Assembly: GCA_023313575.1 (NCBI GenBank)
Contig: JAJTTP010000001.1
Span: 4,712,001 to 4,776,000 of the forward strand
From: Eutypella sp. D-1
Lineage: Eukaryota; Ascomycota; Sordariomycetes; Xylariales; Diatrypaceae
Direction: 5' to 3'
Length of the DNA: 64,000 nucleotides
Shown: positions 12,699 through 22,879 of the stretch, piece by piece
Numbering within the stretch: position 1 is the first letter of the stretch
Layout of the letters: each line of letters opens with the position of its first letter
Position numbers and translations under genes: made by a program
Notes under the pieces: generated by a model
Databases searched by the model: none
Told to the model about the DNA's origin: nothing
The model's input: only the letters and a program-made list of their open reading frames with translations

Positions 12699-13736
12699 CT
12701 AGACACCCTCCATACCGGCCAGACACCCCAGACAGACGACGTCGCCCTCGCTGCCCCTTTCCACACAGCAGCCACTACAGATGACCTCGCGGTGGCCGCG
12801 GCCGCTCCAGCCTTCGTCGGACCTAGGATCGCCGGGCCCGGTACCGTTCTTGTTGTTGTTGTTATTGTTATTGTTTTGGACACGGCGACCCGGCGACGGT
12901 CGTCTCTGGGATTCTATCGTCGGGGACGCTTGATCATCTATTATGTCATCGTCGACGTCGCGCATCGTGAATGAGGCCGAGAGATCCTCTTGCTGTTGCT
13001 GCTCAGACGTATTGGGTTGTGGCGGGGGACGTCCGTCTTCAGTCGTCGGGCTGCTGCTGCCCACGAGCCACCCCTGACACTGCCGTATGCACACGTAGCA
13101 CGTGCGCTGCCCGCAACCCATGCAGTCGGCGAAGGAATCGAGGTCGGATTTCCTGGTCGGCTTCCTGTGGCAGATGTGGCACGGGTCCAGCAGGCCCGAA
13201 GCGGGATTGACTTTCATCGTGCCAGGCCGCGTGTCGTGGCTGTGCGGTTGCATGTGTGGTGGTGATATCGACGGCGTCGAGTGTTCCGGGTGTGCATGCG
13301 AGAACTGGTGTTGTGCATCGTGGTGGTGATGGTAGTTGTGTGGCCGGCTATCTTGTTCGACGTCGGGCAAGGTCCGGGAACGCTTGTTCACGGGCAGAGG
13401 GATGACTTTGCGCGGTATATTGAAGACGGCGGTGGTGGCGGCGGCGGTGGGGTTGTTGCTCGAGTCCCGGTGGTGGTGATGGTGGTTCGAGGAGAAGATC
13501 AGACGTTCATTGTTGCCGCCGAGAGCCGAGTACACGTTCTGGGGTACGTGATGTGGCGAGCTGGCATAGAAGACTCGGTCAGCCGTTGGGGCAATTATTT
13601 GGTGGTGGTGATGGTAGTGTTGCTTCGGTAAGCCGTACAATGGCAATGGCACCTGAACATTTCCTCCATCATCGTCTTCCCGCCGCCTCTTTTTCGTCGA
13701 GGAAGTGAAGGCGGGAATCTGCGTTACCGAAGGCAT
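12699..13736 (-). CDS. His-rich protein with C-terminal zinc-binding cysteine clusters, function unknown
   Basis: Single-exon gene, 345 aa, starting MPSVTQIPAFTSSTKKRRR. The first half is low complexity: a KKRRR basic patch that could be a nuclear signal, several runs of 4-5 His, and Asn/Ser/Pro-rich stretches. From about residue 187 there is a cysteine cluster with pattern CHICHRKP, then CMGCGQRTCYVCIRQC. After an acidic and poly-Asn linker comes a second cluster near the C terminus (VICSGCCVER, then VVCLGC). The spacing suggests a split RING/PHD-like zinc fold, but I cannot assign a named family or substrate. The first ATG of the open frame is used. The 5' flank carries a GT microsatellite. 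It converges with RPT1 and diverges from the thioesterase gene. Confidence 0.72.
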   Translation of the reverse strand: MPSVTQIPAFTSSTKKRRREDDDGGNVQVPLPLYGLPKQHYHHHHQIIAPTADRVFYASSPHHVPQNVYSALGGNNERLIFSSNHHHHHRDSSNNPTAAATTAVFNIPRKVIPLPVNKRSRTLPDVEQDSRPHNYHHHHDAQHQFSHAHPEHSTPSISPPHMQPHSHDTRPGTMKVNPASGLLDPCHICHRKPTRKSDLDSFADCMGCGQRTCYVCIRQCQGWLVGSSSPTTEDGRPPPQPNTSEQQQQEDLSASFTMRDVDDDIIDDQASPTIESQRRPSPGRRVQNNNNNNNNKNGTGPGDPRSDEGWSGRGHREVICSGCCVERGSEGDVVCLGCLAGMEGV

Positions 13737-13859
13737 GGATGGGATGTGTGTGTATGTTTGCGTGATTATTATTGTTGTTCCAAGGCCTGCAGCAGAAGTT
13801 CGGATGGATGAGTTGACTTGTCGTCCTCGAGCACCGGTAGTAGTAGTAGAGCCAGATGT

Positions 13860-13902
<43 letters not shown>

Positions 13903-14805
13903 CCCCTCGGGTCGAGTTTCTTGGATCAATGTCTTGATCTTGAATGAATGGGGGAACCGTAGCTGAAGAAGCCAAAAAGAAAAAAGAAACCTGCAGTACC
14001 CGTGGTGCCTTTTACAATAATGGCAAGAAAAGGAGCGTGGCCAGCTTTTATTCTTATGAATGAAGAAGAAGAAGAACAACGACGACGACGACCCAAAAAC
14101 AGAGCAGAGAGGCAGGCAAGCTTTGTTGTTTGGAAAGAGAGAGAGAGAGAGACAGAGGTAGAGAGAGGTCCTAAGTTGCATTCGTTTAGGTTTCATGTGC
14201 AAGCTGGAAATATCCATTAAACGGGCATTAAACAGGCATTAACAGGGATCCATAGACGGGGGGAATTAGAGCGATTGGACGGTGGTACTTACTAAGAAGT
14301 ATATTGCGCTAGGAAGGTTTAGGCAAGCTGTCCAGGTGCACTTTAAGGTATCGGGATACGTATCGAGGTACGTACCTCCAAGGTGTCTATACCATATAAG
14401 GTTTACTTAAGGCTACTTTAGGTGCCCATCCAGGTGGGAAATGGCCCAAGAGTTCGGGATGCATAGGACCTCACTTTGGCTTACCTTATGCCCGAGATGC
14501 CTGCACACTTGACTTTAGTCAAGGTAAGGTTATCTATCAATGTATTAGATCCATCCTGTATCAGGTGTTTGTACTGTTAGGTTCCAAGGCTGTTCTAAAT
14601 ACCTGCTGGAGGTATATCTCCAGGCTACAGCTGCTATTAGGCTACCTCCGTGAGGCTCAGCAGTTTAGAGTCATAGATGAATACATAGGTGTCCGTTATA
14701 TATAAACTCACCGTGCCGTGACCCTCACATAACAGAATAATATGTCTATTTACTATCTGTTTACCATTCCCATGAATAAGAATCGATCAAGCACACCAAG
14801 GCAAA
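13737..14805. promoter_or_regulatory. Divergent intergenic region (zinc-cluster gene / thioesterase)
   Basis: About 1.07 kb between two start codons. It contains a 37-nt GT repeat (13862-13898), GA repeats near 14137-14153, GAA/GAC triplet runs near 14060-14090, and an AT-richer half (14280-14760) with TACCTA-type motifs. A minus-strand open frame across 13669-14217 is built largely from these simple repeats and is not considered a gene. Confidence 0.5.
13862..13898. repeat. (GT)n microsatellite
   Basis: Uninterrupted GT dinucleotide repeat, about 18 units, roughly 125 nt upstream of the start codon of the minus-strand zinc-cluster gene, so probably in its 5' UTR or proximal promoter. Confidence 0.95.
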
Positions 14806-15717
14806 ATGAGCTTGCACAACCCCCAGGTAGAGGGGCAGGCCAGCCCAGCCCAACAAACCACTTTCATCGTTGAACCTACGTCCGCACACACGCACTCCGT
14901 TATTCTGCTGCACGGTCTAAGCTCCAACGGCGAGAAGTTCGGTACGGAGTTCCTCGAGACCGGGACGACCTCGACTGGCAAGACACTGCCACAGCTGCTG
15001 CCGGGAGCCCGTTGGATCTTCCCGACGGCGAAACGCCGCCGGTCCACCGCCTTCGGGAGGTCGATGCTCACGCAATGGTACGACGTCGCACGCCTTCCCG
15101 ACCCGGAATATAGGAGAGAAACGCAGCTTGGCGGCCTCGCGGAGTCCACGTTGGCCGTTCGAGAGCTGCTCTCCCAGGAGCTGTCCAAGGTCCCGCCAGA
15201 GAATATCATCATCGGTGGGCTCAGCCAGGGCTGTGCTATGGCGCTCATCGTCCTCCTCGGTCTGGAACATCGTTTAGGCGGCTTCGTTGGCATGTCTGGA
15301 TACCTTCCGTTCAGGAGCGAGATAGAGGACGCAGTAAGCGAGAAGGAAGAGGTAGATGAGGATGACCCGTTTGCTGCTAGCGAAGAAGATGATGGGAGTG
15401 ATGCCGAGCCACACAGCCCAGAAGTTAAGGCCTTGTCTTTCGTAAGAGACCTTGTTGGCTTAGAGCCCGTGTCTCACCTGGCGCGGGAAGCAACAGCGAG
15501 CTTGACCCCTGTATTCCTTGGTCATGGCGACTTGGACGAAAAAAGGCCCGTGGAACAGGGGGAAGCTGCCGCTAGGACATTGAAATCTGCTGGCTTTGCG
15601 GTGCAATGGAAGGCCTACGCCGATCTTGGGCATTGGTACAAAATCCCCGACGAGATCGATGATATAATCGAGTTTATCCGGTCGAAGGTCGGGTGGCCGG
15701 TTGAAGAGGACAATTAA
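14806..15717 (+). CDS. Acyl-protein thioesterase / carboxylesterase-like alpha/beta hydrolase
   Basis: Intronless, 303 aa. The alpha/beta hydrolase fold and catalytic triad are visible: nucleophile Ser140 in IGGLSQGCAMA (GxSxG), Asp242 in GHGDLDEKRP, and His276 in DLGHWYKIP. The oxyanion region HGLSSNGEKFG is at about 36-46. This arrangement is that of the phospholipase/carboxylesterase family that includes acyl-protein thioesterase 1, which removes palmitate from cytosolic proteins. Family members are usually about 230-240 aa; the extra length is a variable acidic stretch at about 172-208 (EEVDEDDPFA...EEDDGSDAEP) between the core strands. No signal peptide is seen, so it is probably cytosolic. 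Its stop lies 62 nt from the end of the convergent PIN-like gene. Substrate is unknown; a general serine esterase is possible. Confidence 0.85.
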   Translation: MSLHNPQVEGQASPAQQTTFIVEPTSAHTHSVILLHGLSSNGEKFGTEFLETGTTSTGKTLPQLLPGARWIFPTAKRRRSTAFGRSMLTQWYDVARLPDPEYRRETQLGGLAESTLAVRELLSQELSKVPPENIIIGGLSQGCAMALIVLLGLEHRLGGFVGMSGYLPFRSEIEDAVSEKEEVDEDDPFAASEEDDGSDAEPHSPEVKALSFVRDLVGLEPVSHLAREATASLTPVFLGHGDLDEKRPVEQGEAAARTLKSAGFAVQWKAYADLGHWYKIPDEIDDIIEFIRSKVGWPVEEDN

Positions 15718-15779
15718 CTTAGTTATAAGGGATTATTTACCATCCTAACTTTCCTACTAAATACCTATAAAGAACATCT

Positions 15780-17598
15780 CTATTTCTTCTTGGCAGCTTC
15801 TGCGGCCGTTAGTGCCCCTACAACGGCGAACGATACTAGGGGAGTAATCATATACGACAGCCAAGGCAATGATGGATTGTTGATGTCAGCGATAGACTTC
15901 TCTCTTTTTATGCGCAGGTAAGGCAACCACGGTTGTGACTGTGCATAGGGGACCAACCAGGGGATGTAGCTGGAGAAATAAGAATGAAGTTGGAAAATTA
16001 CCGTCAGGAATTTAGCGATGGACATCCTCATCCGCTAATCTACACCGCTAACTTCTGCCAGGGCGAGGTTCTTCATGGCGGGCGGACCGACAGGCATCAT
16101 CATCATGGCCCACCAGAGGATGGAATCGTTGGCGAGGAGACTAGTTCGGGACGCCAAAGCCCAGATCAGGGGAATACTTATCCTACAACCCCGTAGAATG
16201 TTTCATGGTCAGCCGTAATAGATCGAAACAATCCCGATCAGAGTTGGTGAGGTCTGCATCGGAGCTAGGAAAAAAAGGAGAAATATTAGACTGGGTTCGG
16301 TGTCTACCACTCACGCTGGCCAAAGGACGAAGCGGATGAAGACGGCGCAGACGAGGGTGCCGAGCGGTACGAACCCGGCCTCCTCACCCATCTTCCATAG
16401 CCGAAAGCTCAAGCTCAACTTGACACCGACGACGACGACTTGCAGCGCGACAAAGAGCTCGCCGACGTTGCCCAGCGCCTTAGCCAGCCAGGCGTTGAAG
16501 TATCCACCGTCGGCCATATCTGCGAATAAGAGCCGGTGCAGCGGTGGGCTGACGCCGATAATCACACCCACCAGGGCATCGATATATGGTGGGTTGATGA
16601 ATGCGCGAAGAGCCTTCAGAGAGTTTTGTACGGGGATCGAATACGCATGGAACCAATGATCCAAGCGGGAAACCAGGCTATCTCGAACCTTAGCTAGCAC
16701 CCGAGCGTCGGAATTTCTTAGGGAGCAGGGAAGTTTGTTCGTCTGGCTCATCCGAACTATCGCCGGAGTCGTCGTTACTGTCTTCTTCCATAACCCCTTG
16801 CTCCGATCTGTGATCTTCCTGACCGTCGGCCTGATTCTGTTGAATCTCAAGATCCGCGCGCCCGCTACCGTCATGGCGATCGCCTGACCTGGAGCTACCT
16901 ACGAGCCATTGGAAAGCCTTGACAGGGGCCGTCTCCTGGTTCGAGCTGGAGAGGATCTCGGGGCCCCTGCCAAAAGCGATGATGTTGGTAACGACGGAGC
17001 AGATCAGGAAGTACGACCGGGCGCGCGAAATCCCGTCGTCCTCATCGCCCGGCCCGACCAGAAATGCCAGGACGCCCGTCGTCGAGAGCGATTGCAGGAG
17101 TAGCAGCGGCAAGGACTCGGTGTTGTTGAACGCCGTCACCGAAACAACCCACCTCGGTAAACCGAAGGCCGCGGCCACTATCCTGCCTATCGCGATCGAG
17201 AGGATGGTGTATAGCGCGGCCTATACTGTTCGAGCCATGCATTGATTGTGTTGTCAGCCTCGTCCGATATCTGGAGCGTGGCACATATGTTTTGAGACGG
17301 AAAAGATGAACAGGGGCGAGAGAGCCGAGGGGTTACAAGCTAGTGGGCGCTCGCGCATACCTATAATGGGTACATATCGTAGAACGGTGTCCAGGTGTAG
17401 CTCGGAACCCAGGTTACTAATGAGCAAGCACGGCAGCAACAGTTTTACGCAGAGCTTCGACACTTCCTCCGCAGCGCCTGTCGACAATAGGCCGAATTGG
17501 GCGGTGATAAGCCCGCAGAATATCGTCAGGAGCACCGAGATCGAGGCCTGCAGGGCGCCGACGAAGGATATGAGAACCCCCAAAGACATCGCGCGCAC
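15780..17598 (-). pseudogene. PIN-like (auxin efflux carrier family) transporter, apparently broken
   Basis: Membrane transport protein family (fungal PIN-like/ECM3-type). The order matches a whole gene: N-terminal segment 17598-17361 (FVGALQASISVLLTIFCGLI, LLLPCLLISNLGS); 17220 to about 16710 (ALYTILSIAIG, VTAFNNTESLPLLLLQSL, ending DEQTSLLPKK); 16710-16315 (LDHWFHAYSIPVQ, FINPPYIDALVGVIIG, ending RFVLWP); 16182-16002 (ISIPLIWALASRTS, MMMMPVGPPAMKNLALAEVSG, MSIAKFLT); and a last piece to 15780 (SYMITPLVSFAVVGALTAAEAA). Intron 16314-16183 splices cleanly. Defects: a +1 frame change near 16690-16715 with no room for an intron; an in-frame TAG at 16035-16037 between VSGVD and RMRMSIAKF; a phase mismatch between 17361 and 17220; and no AG directly before SYMITP. 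Two firm lesions and two doubtful ones point to a decaying gene; assembly error is the alternative. Confidence 0.7.
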
Positions 17599-19090
17599 GT
17601 GGTCGCGAACTCAGGGGGAGGTAAGAAGCCCGAGAGCGGGGTGTACAAGATTCAGGACGGGCTGTTACCTAATTTTTTACCTGAGGAGATCTTCGCTCCC
17701 AAGTTCCTGGTGCGAATTTGGGTGACCTTTCTGACATCGAAAACAGCTGGCTAAGGAGAGATGCGAAGCAGAGGTTCAGATATACGGCATATATAGAAAC
17801 ATGTGAAAATACTACGTCATCGCCTAGATACAAACCAAGCTAGTTTGGACCCACTACCATGATGGAGAATGCGTTCATCTACGCACGCGACATGTGAAAT
17901 TCCAAAAATCTGGAAGCTAGAGCGAGACTTTAGACCAATATGAGATGCTGATAGGGGTTGACCACCCTGATCCTCTAGCTACTTGCTCGTAATGATAGCC
18001 AAGGAGAATCTTCCACTGAGCGCAACTATCCTTTGAATACAATTAGTTTGTGCCGGTCCCTCGGGACCCAATGTTTCCGGGAGCGGATCCGATTCCGGGC
18101 TTAATCTCCACTGTAAATAGAATAACTCATTTCAGTCCCCCGAGAATGACTAAACTATAGATAAACGATGCCTTGACGCTTCGATCCGCGGACAGGACAA
18201 AGAAGAAATTCATATCTGATCATCCATACGTATATACTCGTTTTCATCTGACCAAAAGATTTTACAGCGAGTAATAAGTCGCATAAGCTGCGATGTACTC
18301 GGTGCCAGTATGTCTTCGTCCATTCAGATGGTGTGGTCTTTATAAAGAAGCTGTACAATTAATCCCAACAATGCAGTTCTCTTACCAGTGACTAGTCAGT
18401 ATCAATTCTATAGCTATAGGAAAACACCTCTAGAAGCCCTGGAGGGCCAAGAGGGTATACTGGAAAAAAAACAAAAAAAAACTTTGTTATGCAGTTCATT
18501 TTGACTGCAGCGGACTCATCTGCGGCGCGGCTGCCGCCGCGATCGCTCGCCTAAAAAGGGAGACTAAACTAAGTACCGTTAGCTGAATTAGGTCCCCGTG
18601 CAAGGGGTCCCAGGAAGGCGGGACAATCTGTCGAATTCGGTCGTTTTAACTGGTAGGGGCGGGCCTTATTGGTCAAAATTATAGTTATCTTATCAAATTA
18701 CCCCATAATAAAATTATAGATTAGGTGGTGCCCACCAAAAAAACATTGCGGTACTGGGGGGGTTTGGGGGGAGCTGCTGGGGGGGTAACAGGAGGAATGA
18801 CTCGTTGTCTCTCCTTGGACCGGACCTTAACTAAACTTTTTGAGAGAAAATACTTGTCGCAAGGGTAAATCTGTATACATATTTCCAGTGCACATCCCAA
18901 CCTCAGCAGAGAAGTGTTTTGGTCCCTTTCCCCCCCCTCCAAGGAGAAAGCTCAATTGAGTTCAAGTGGGAGTAGTGAACCCCAATCAGAGGTCTAACGG
19001 GGCGTTGTCTCTTCAACAACTTCTCCGTATAGACTTTATCACTCACTACATACCACTTACACCCACCCCCCGACGCCATCGTCGCCGGCC
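17599..19090. other. Intergenic region upstream of CPA2
   Basis: About 1.5 kb between the start of the PIN-like gene (minus) and CPA2 (plus). It holds no open frame I can support. There is a short GC-rich inverted repeat near 18521-18540 (GCGGCG...CGCCGC), poly-A/T tracts near 18464-18482, and G runs near 18755-18785. The last 100 nt are C/A-rich leader sequence before the CPA2 start. Confidence 0.5.
18798..18803 (+). promoter_or_regulatory. Possible cross-pathway control (CPC1/GCN4) half-consensus site
   Basis: TGACTC followed by G, one base short of the Gcn4/CPC1 consensus TGACTCA, lies about 290 nt upstream of the CPA2 start. Arginine genes are classic targets of cross-pathway control in fungi. 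A six-base match is weak evidence; the assignment is an inference from context. Confidence 0.3.
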
Positions 19091-22000
19091 ATGGCTTTCT
19101 CTACCAAACTTGCGGGCCGAACACCAGCTCTGCTTCGACATGGTCGCCGCCTTCCCACTGCCTTGCCCCGGAGGCAATTGACCGGCACCGCCCTCAGGTC
19201 CCCCTCCCACCTTCTGACCTCTAACCGGAATCCCGAGTTATTGCAGAGGCGCAATTTATCAGTGTCCGCTGCTGCTTGCGCCGGCGCCGCTGCCCAGCAG
19301 GCCCCCAATCCTAAAGCCTACCTCGAGAGTGGTGTTATAAAACCTCGAGATGTGGTTGATGTCAAGAAGGTTCTGGTCATTGGGAGTGGCGGCCTGGCAA
19401 TTGGCCAAGCTGGAGAATTCGACTATTCTGGTTCGTCTTTTTCGATACTCAGCAAGCCCGGGGGTTGAACGATGAGTCATTGGCCTGTGATCTTGACTTG
19501 GTGCTAATTGGTGCTAATGGCCATATCTTATATAGGATCACAAGCATTGAAGGCTCTCAAGGAGGCTGGCGTGACCTCTATTCTCATCAACCCCAACATT
19601 GCTACCATTCAGACCGACCACGCCCTCGCCGATGAGGTCTACTATCTCCCCGTTACCCCCGAATATGTATCCTACGTCATCGAGAGGGAGCGCCCCGATG
19701 GTGTCTTTCTATCATTCGGCGGCCAGACCGCGCTGAACCTGGGTGTGCAGATGCAGCGCATGGGTCTGTTCGAGAGATACGGTGTCAAGGTTCTGGGCAC
19801 TAGTGTCCATACCCTCGAGCTTAGCGAGGACAGAGATCTCTTCGCCAAGGCCCTCAACGAGATCGATATCCCAATCGCCCACTCTATTGCCGTCAGTACC
19901 GTCGATGAGGCCTTGGATGCTGCAAACAAGGTTGGGTATCCTATCATTGTCCGCGCTGCCTACGCCCTTGGTGGTCTCGGTTCCGGTTTTGCCAACAACG
20001 AAGAAGAGCTCCGTAACATGGCTGCGCGATCTCTGACCCTGTCGCCGCAAATCCTCGTCGAAAAGTCTCTGAAGGGTTGGAAGGAGGTCGAATACGAAGT
20101 GGTGCGCGATGCGAACAACAACTGTATCACCGTCTGTAACATGGAAAACTTCGATCCCTTGGGTACCCATACTGGTGATTCGATCGTCGTTGCTCCCAGT
20201 CAGACTCTGAGCGACGAGGAATACCATATGCTTCGTTCCGCTGCTATCAAGATCGTTCGGCACCTGGGAGTTGTTGGAGAGTGTAATGTGCAGTACGCGC
20301 TTCAACCGGACGGTCTCGATTACAGGGTTATTGAGGTCAATGCTCGTCTCTCTCGGTCTTCTGCTCTCGCTTCTAAAGCCACCGGCTACCCCTTGGCCTA
20401 CACGGCTGCGAAGATTGGACTGGGTCACACCTTGCCTGAGCTCCCCAATGCCGTTACAAAGACCACCACCGCCAATTTCGAACCCTCCCTCGACTATATC
20501 GTGACCAAGATCCCCCGATGGGATCTCTCCAAGTTCCAGCACGTGAAGCGAGATATCGGTAGTGCTATGAAGTCCGTCGGTGAAGTTATGGCTATTGGCC
20601 GAACTTTCGAAGAGTCCTTCCAGAAGGCTATCCGGCAAGTCGACCCTAAATTCGTTGGTTTCCAGGGAGACAAGTTCGAGGACCTCGATTATGAGTTATC
20701 GCACCCTACGGATCGCCGGTGGTTGGCCGTCGGTCAAGCAATGCTCCACGAGAACTACTCCGTTGATAAGATCCACGATCTAAGCAAAATCGACAAGTGG
20801 TTCCTATACAAGCTCCAGAACATTGTCGACTGCACTCGCGAGATGGAGGCGGTTGGTGGCATCGACGGCCTGAAGAAGGACCTCGTCCTCAAAGCCAAGA
20901 AGCTTGGTTTCTCAGACAGGCAGATTGCTTTCGCCGTGAAGAGCAACGAGGATTCCGTTCGTGCTCTGCGACTCAGCATGGGCATCAGGCCGTGGGTGAA
21001 GAAGATCGATACCCTGGCCGCCGAGTTCCCTGCGGATACCAACTACCTGTACACCACCTACAATGCCAGCACACACGATGTCACCTTCGAGGATAAGGGC
21101 ACTATCGTCCTCGGCAGCGGCGTGTACCGAATCGGAAGCTCCGTCGAGTTCGATTGGTGTGCCGTTAGCGCTACGCAAGCTCTAAGGAAGATGGGCCAGA
21201 AGACAGTCATGGTTAATGTAAGTTGAACAAGCCCTAAACATTTTGCGATTCCAAATGATGCCTCCTGGTCAAGTTCTGGGTCAGGAGAATCGTCTCTTTT
21301 TCGGAATATTTGCTAATGGAAACACAAAGTACAACCCCGAGACGTTTTCGACCGACTTTGATACAGCCGACAAGTTGTACTTCGAAGAGCTGAGCTATGA
21401 ACGGGTCATGGATATCTACGAGCTTGAGAATGCGTCCGGAGTCGTCGTCTCTGTCGGTGGCCAGCTCCCGCAGAACATTGCCCTGCGTCTGCAGGAGACC
21501 GGAAAGGCCAACGTATTGGGCACGGATCCCAAGGATATTGACAAGGCCGAGGACCGACAGAAATTCTCTGAAATCCTAGATAGTATCGGCGTTGACCAGC
21601 CTGCTTGGAAGGAACTCACTTCTGTGGCCGATGCCGAGAATTTCGCCCAGGAGGTCGGCTACCCTGTGCTCGTGCGACCAAGCTACGTCCTGTCTGGCGC
21701 CGCCATGACTGTCATCCGCAGCCAGGAGGATCTCAAGGATAAGTTGGAGGCCGCGAGCAGCGTTTCTCCTGACCACCCTGTGGTGATTACTAAGTTCATC
21801 GAAGGTGCTCAAGAAATCGACGTTGATGGCGTCGCTTCAAAGGGCAATCTACTGGTACATGCCGTCAGCGAACACGTCGAACAAGCTGGTGTCCACTCTG
21901 GAGATGCTACCCTGGTTATTCCTCCAGTCAACCTAGACGAAAAGACTATGGAGCGCGTTAAGGTCATTGCTCAGAAGGTAGCTAAGGCGTGGAGCATCAC

Positions 22001-22879
22001 GGGTCCCTTCAATATGCAGATTATCAAGGCAGAGAACCCCGAGGGCGGAGAGCCGGCTTTGAAGGTCATCGAGTGCAACCTCCGAGCATCTCGTTCATTC
22101 CCCTTTGTCAGCAAGGTCCTTGGTACGAACTTCATCGACGTCGCCACCAAGGCGTTAGTCGGCCGGGAAGTTCCCGACCCGACTGACCTCATGAGCATCA
22201 AGAGAGATTACCTTGCTACCAAGGTTCCTCAGTTCTCGTGGACTCGTCTCGCCGGTGCCGATCCTTTCCTAGGCGTCGAAATGTCTAGCACGGGTGAGAT
22301 GGCCTGCTTCGGCAAGGACCTCGTCGAAGCGTACTGGACTTCTCTGCAATCTGCTATGAACTTCCGGATGCCCGAGCCTGGCGAGGGCATACTATTCGGC
22401 GGAGACATCTCTAAGCCCTGGCTCACGAAGATCGCCGACTACCTGGCGCCCCTCGGCTACAAGTTCTACGCGGCCGATCAGCACGTCAAGCAGCACCTCG
22501 AGTCTGCTGCGAAGGACAAGACTACGGTGGAGGTCATCGAGTTCCCCAAGGACGACAAGCGCGCCCTGCGGGAGGTGTTCGAGAAGTACGATATCCGGGG
22601 CGTGTTCAACCTGACGATGGCTCGTGCGAAGACGGTGATGGATGTCGACTATGTGATGCGCCGGAACGCCGTCGACTTCGGTGTCCCCTTGTTCATGGAG
22701 CCTCAGGTAAGTGGAACCCAACACCTGAAACCCCCTGCCAACCATACAGTGTTTGCTAACATTTAGAACAGACCGCCATGCTTTTCGCCCAGTGCATGAA
22801 CGAGAAGCTTCCCCGGAAGGAGGGCATTCCGTCCGAAGTCCGCCGGTGGTCGGAGTTCCTGGGCGGCAAACCCCTGTAA
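19091..22879 (+). CDS. CPA2: Carbamoyl-phosphate synthase, arginine-specific, large subunit (mitochondrial)
   Basis: Makes carbamoyl phosphate from bicarbonate, ATP and ammonia supplied by the small glutaminase subunit, for arginine synthesis. Four exons: 19091-19430, 19536-21217, 21330-22706 and 22772-22879, total 1168 aa, all junctions in phase. The N terminus ([20 protein letters not shown], rich in Arg/Ser/Ala) looks like a mitochondrial presequence, as in filamentous fungi. [26 protein letters not shown] opens the first synthetase half and [19 protein letters not shown] the second; each has an ATP-grasp domain ([40 protein letters not shown]). The final exon encodes [10 protein letters not shown]...FLGGKPL. 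The C-terminal regulatory domain is present (ITKIADY...). A trifunctional CAD-type enzyme is excluded because no ATCase domain follows. Introns are 105, 112 and 65 nt. Confidence 0.95.

Noticed and set aside
13669..14217. 182-codon minus-strand open frame
   Set aside because: Composed mainly of simple repeats (His-Thr from the GT tract, Phe, Ser and Asn runs) and overlaps the start of the zinc-cluster gene.
18515..18545. GC-rich hairpin as a mobile-element terminal repeat
   Set aside because: The inverted repeat is only 6 bp per arm with no matching partner or target-site duplication seen.
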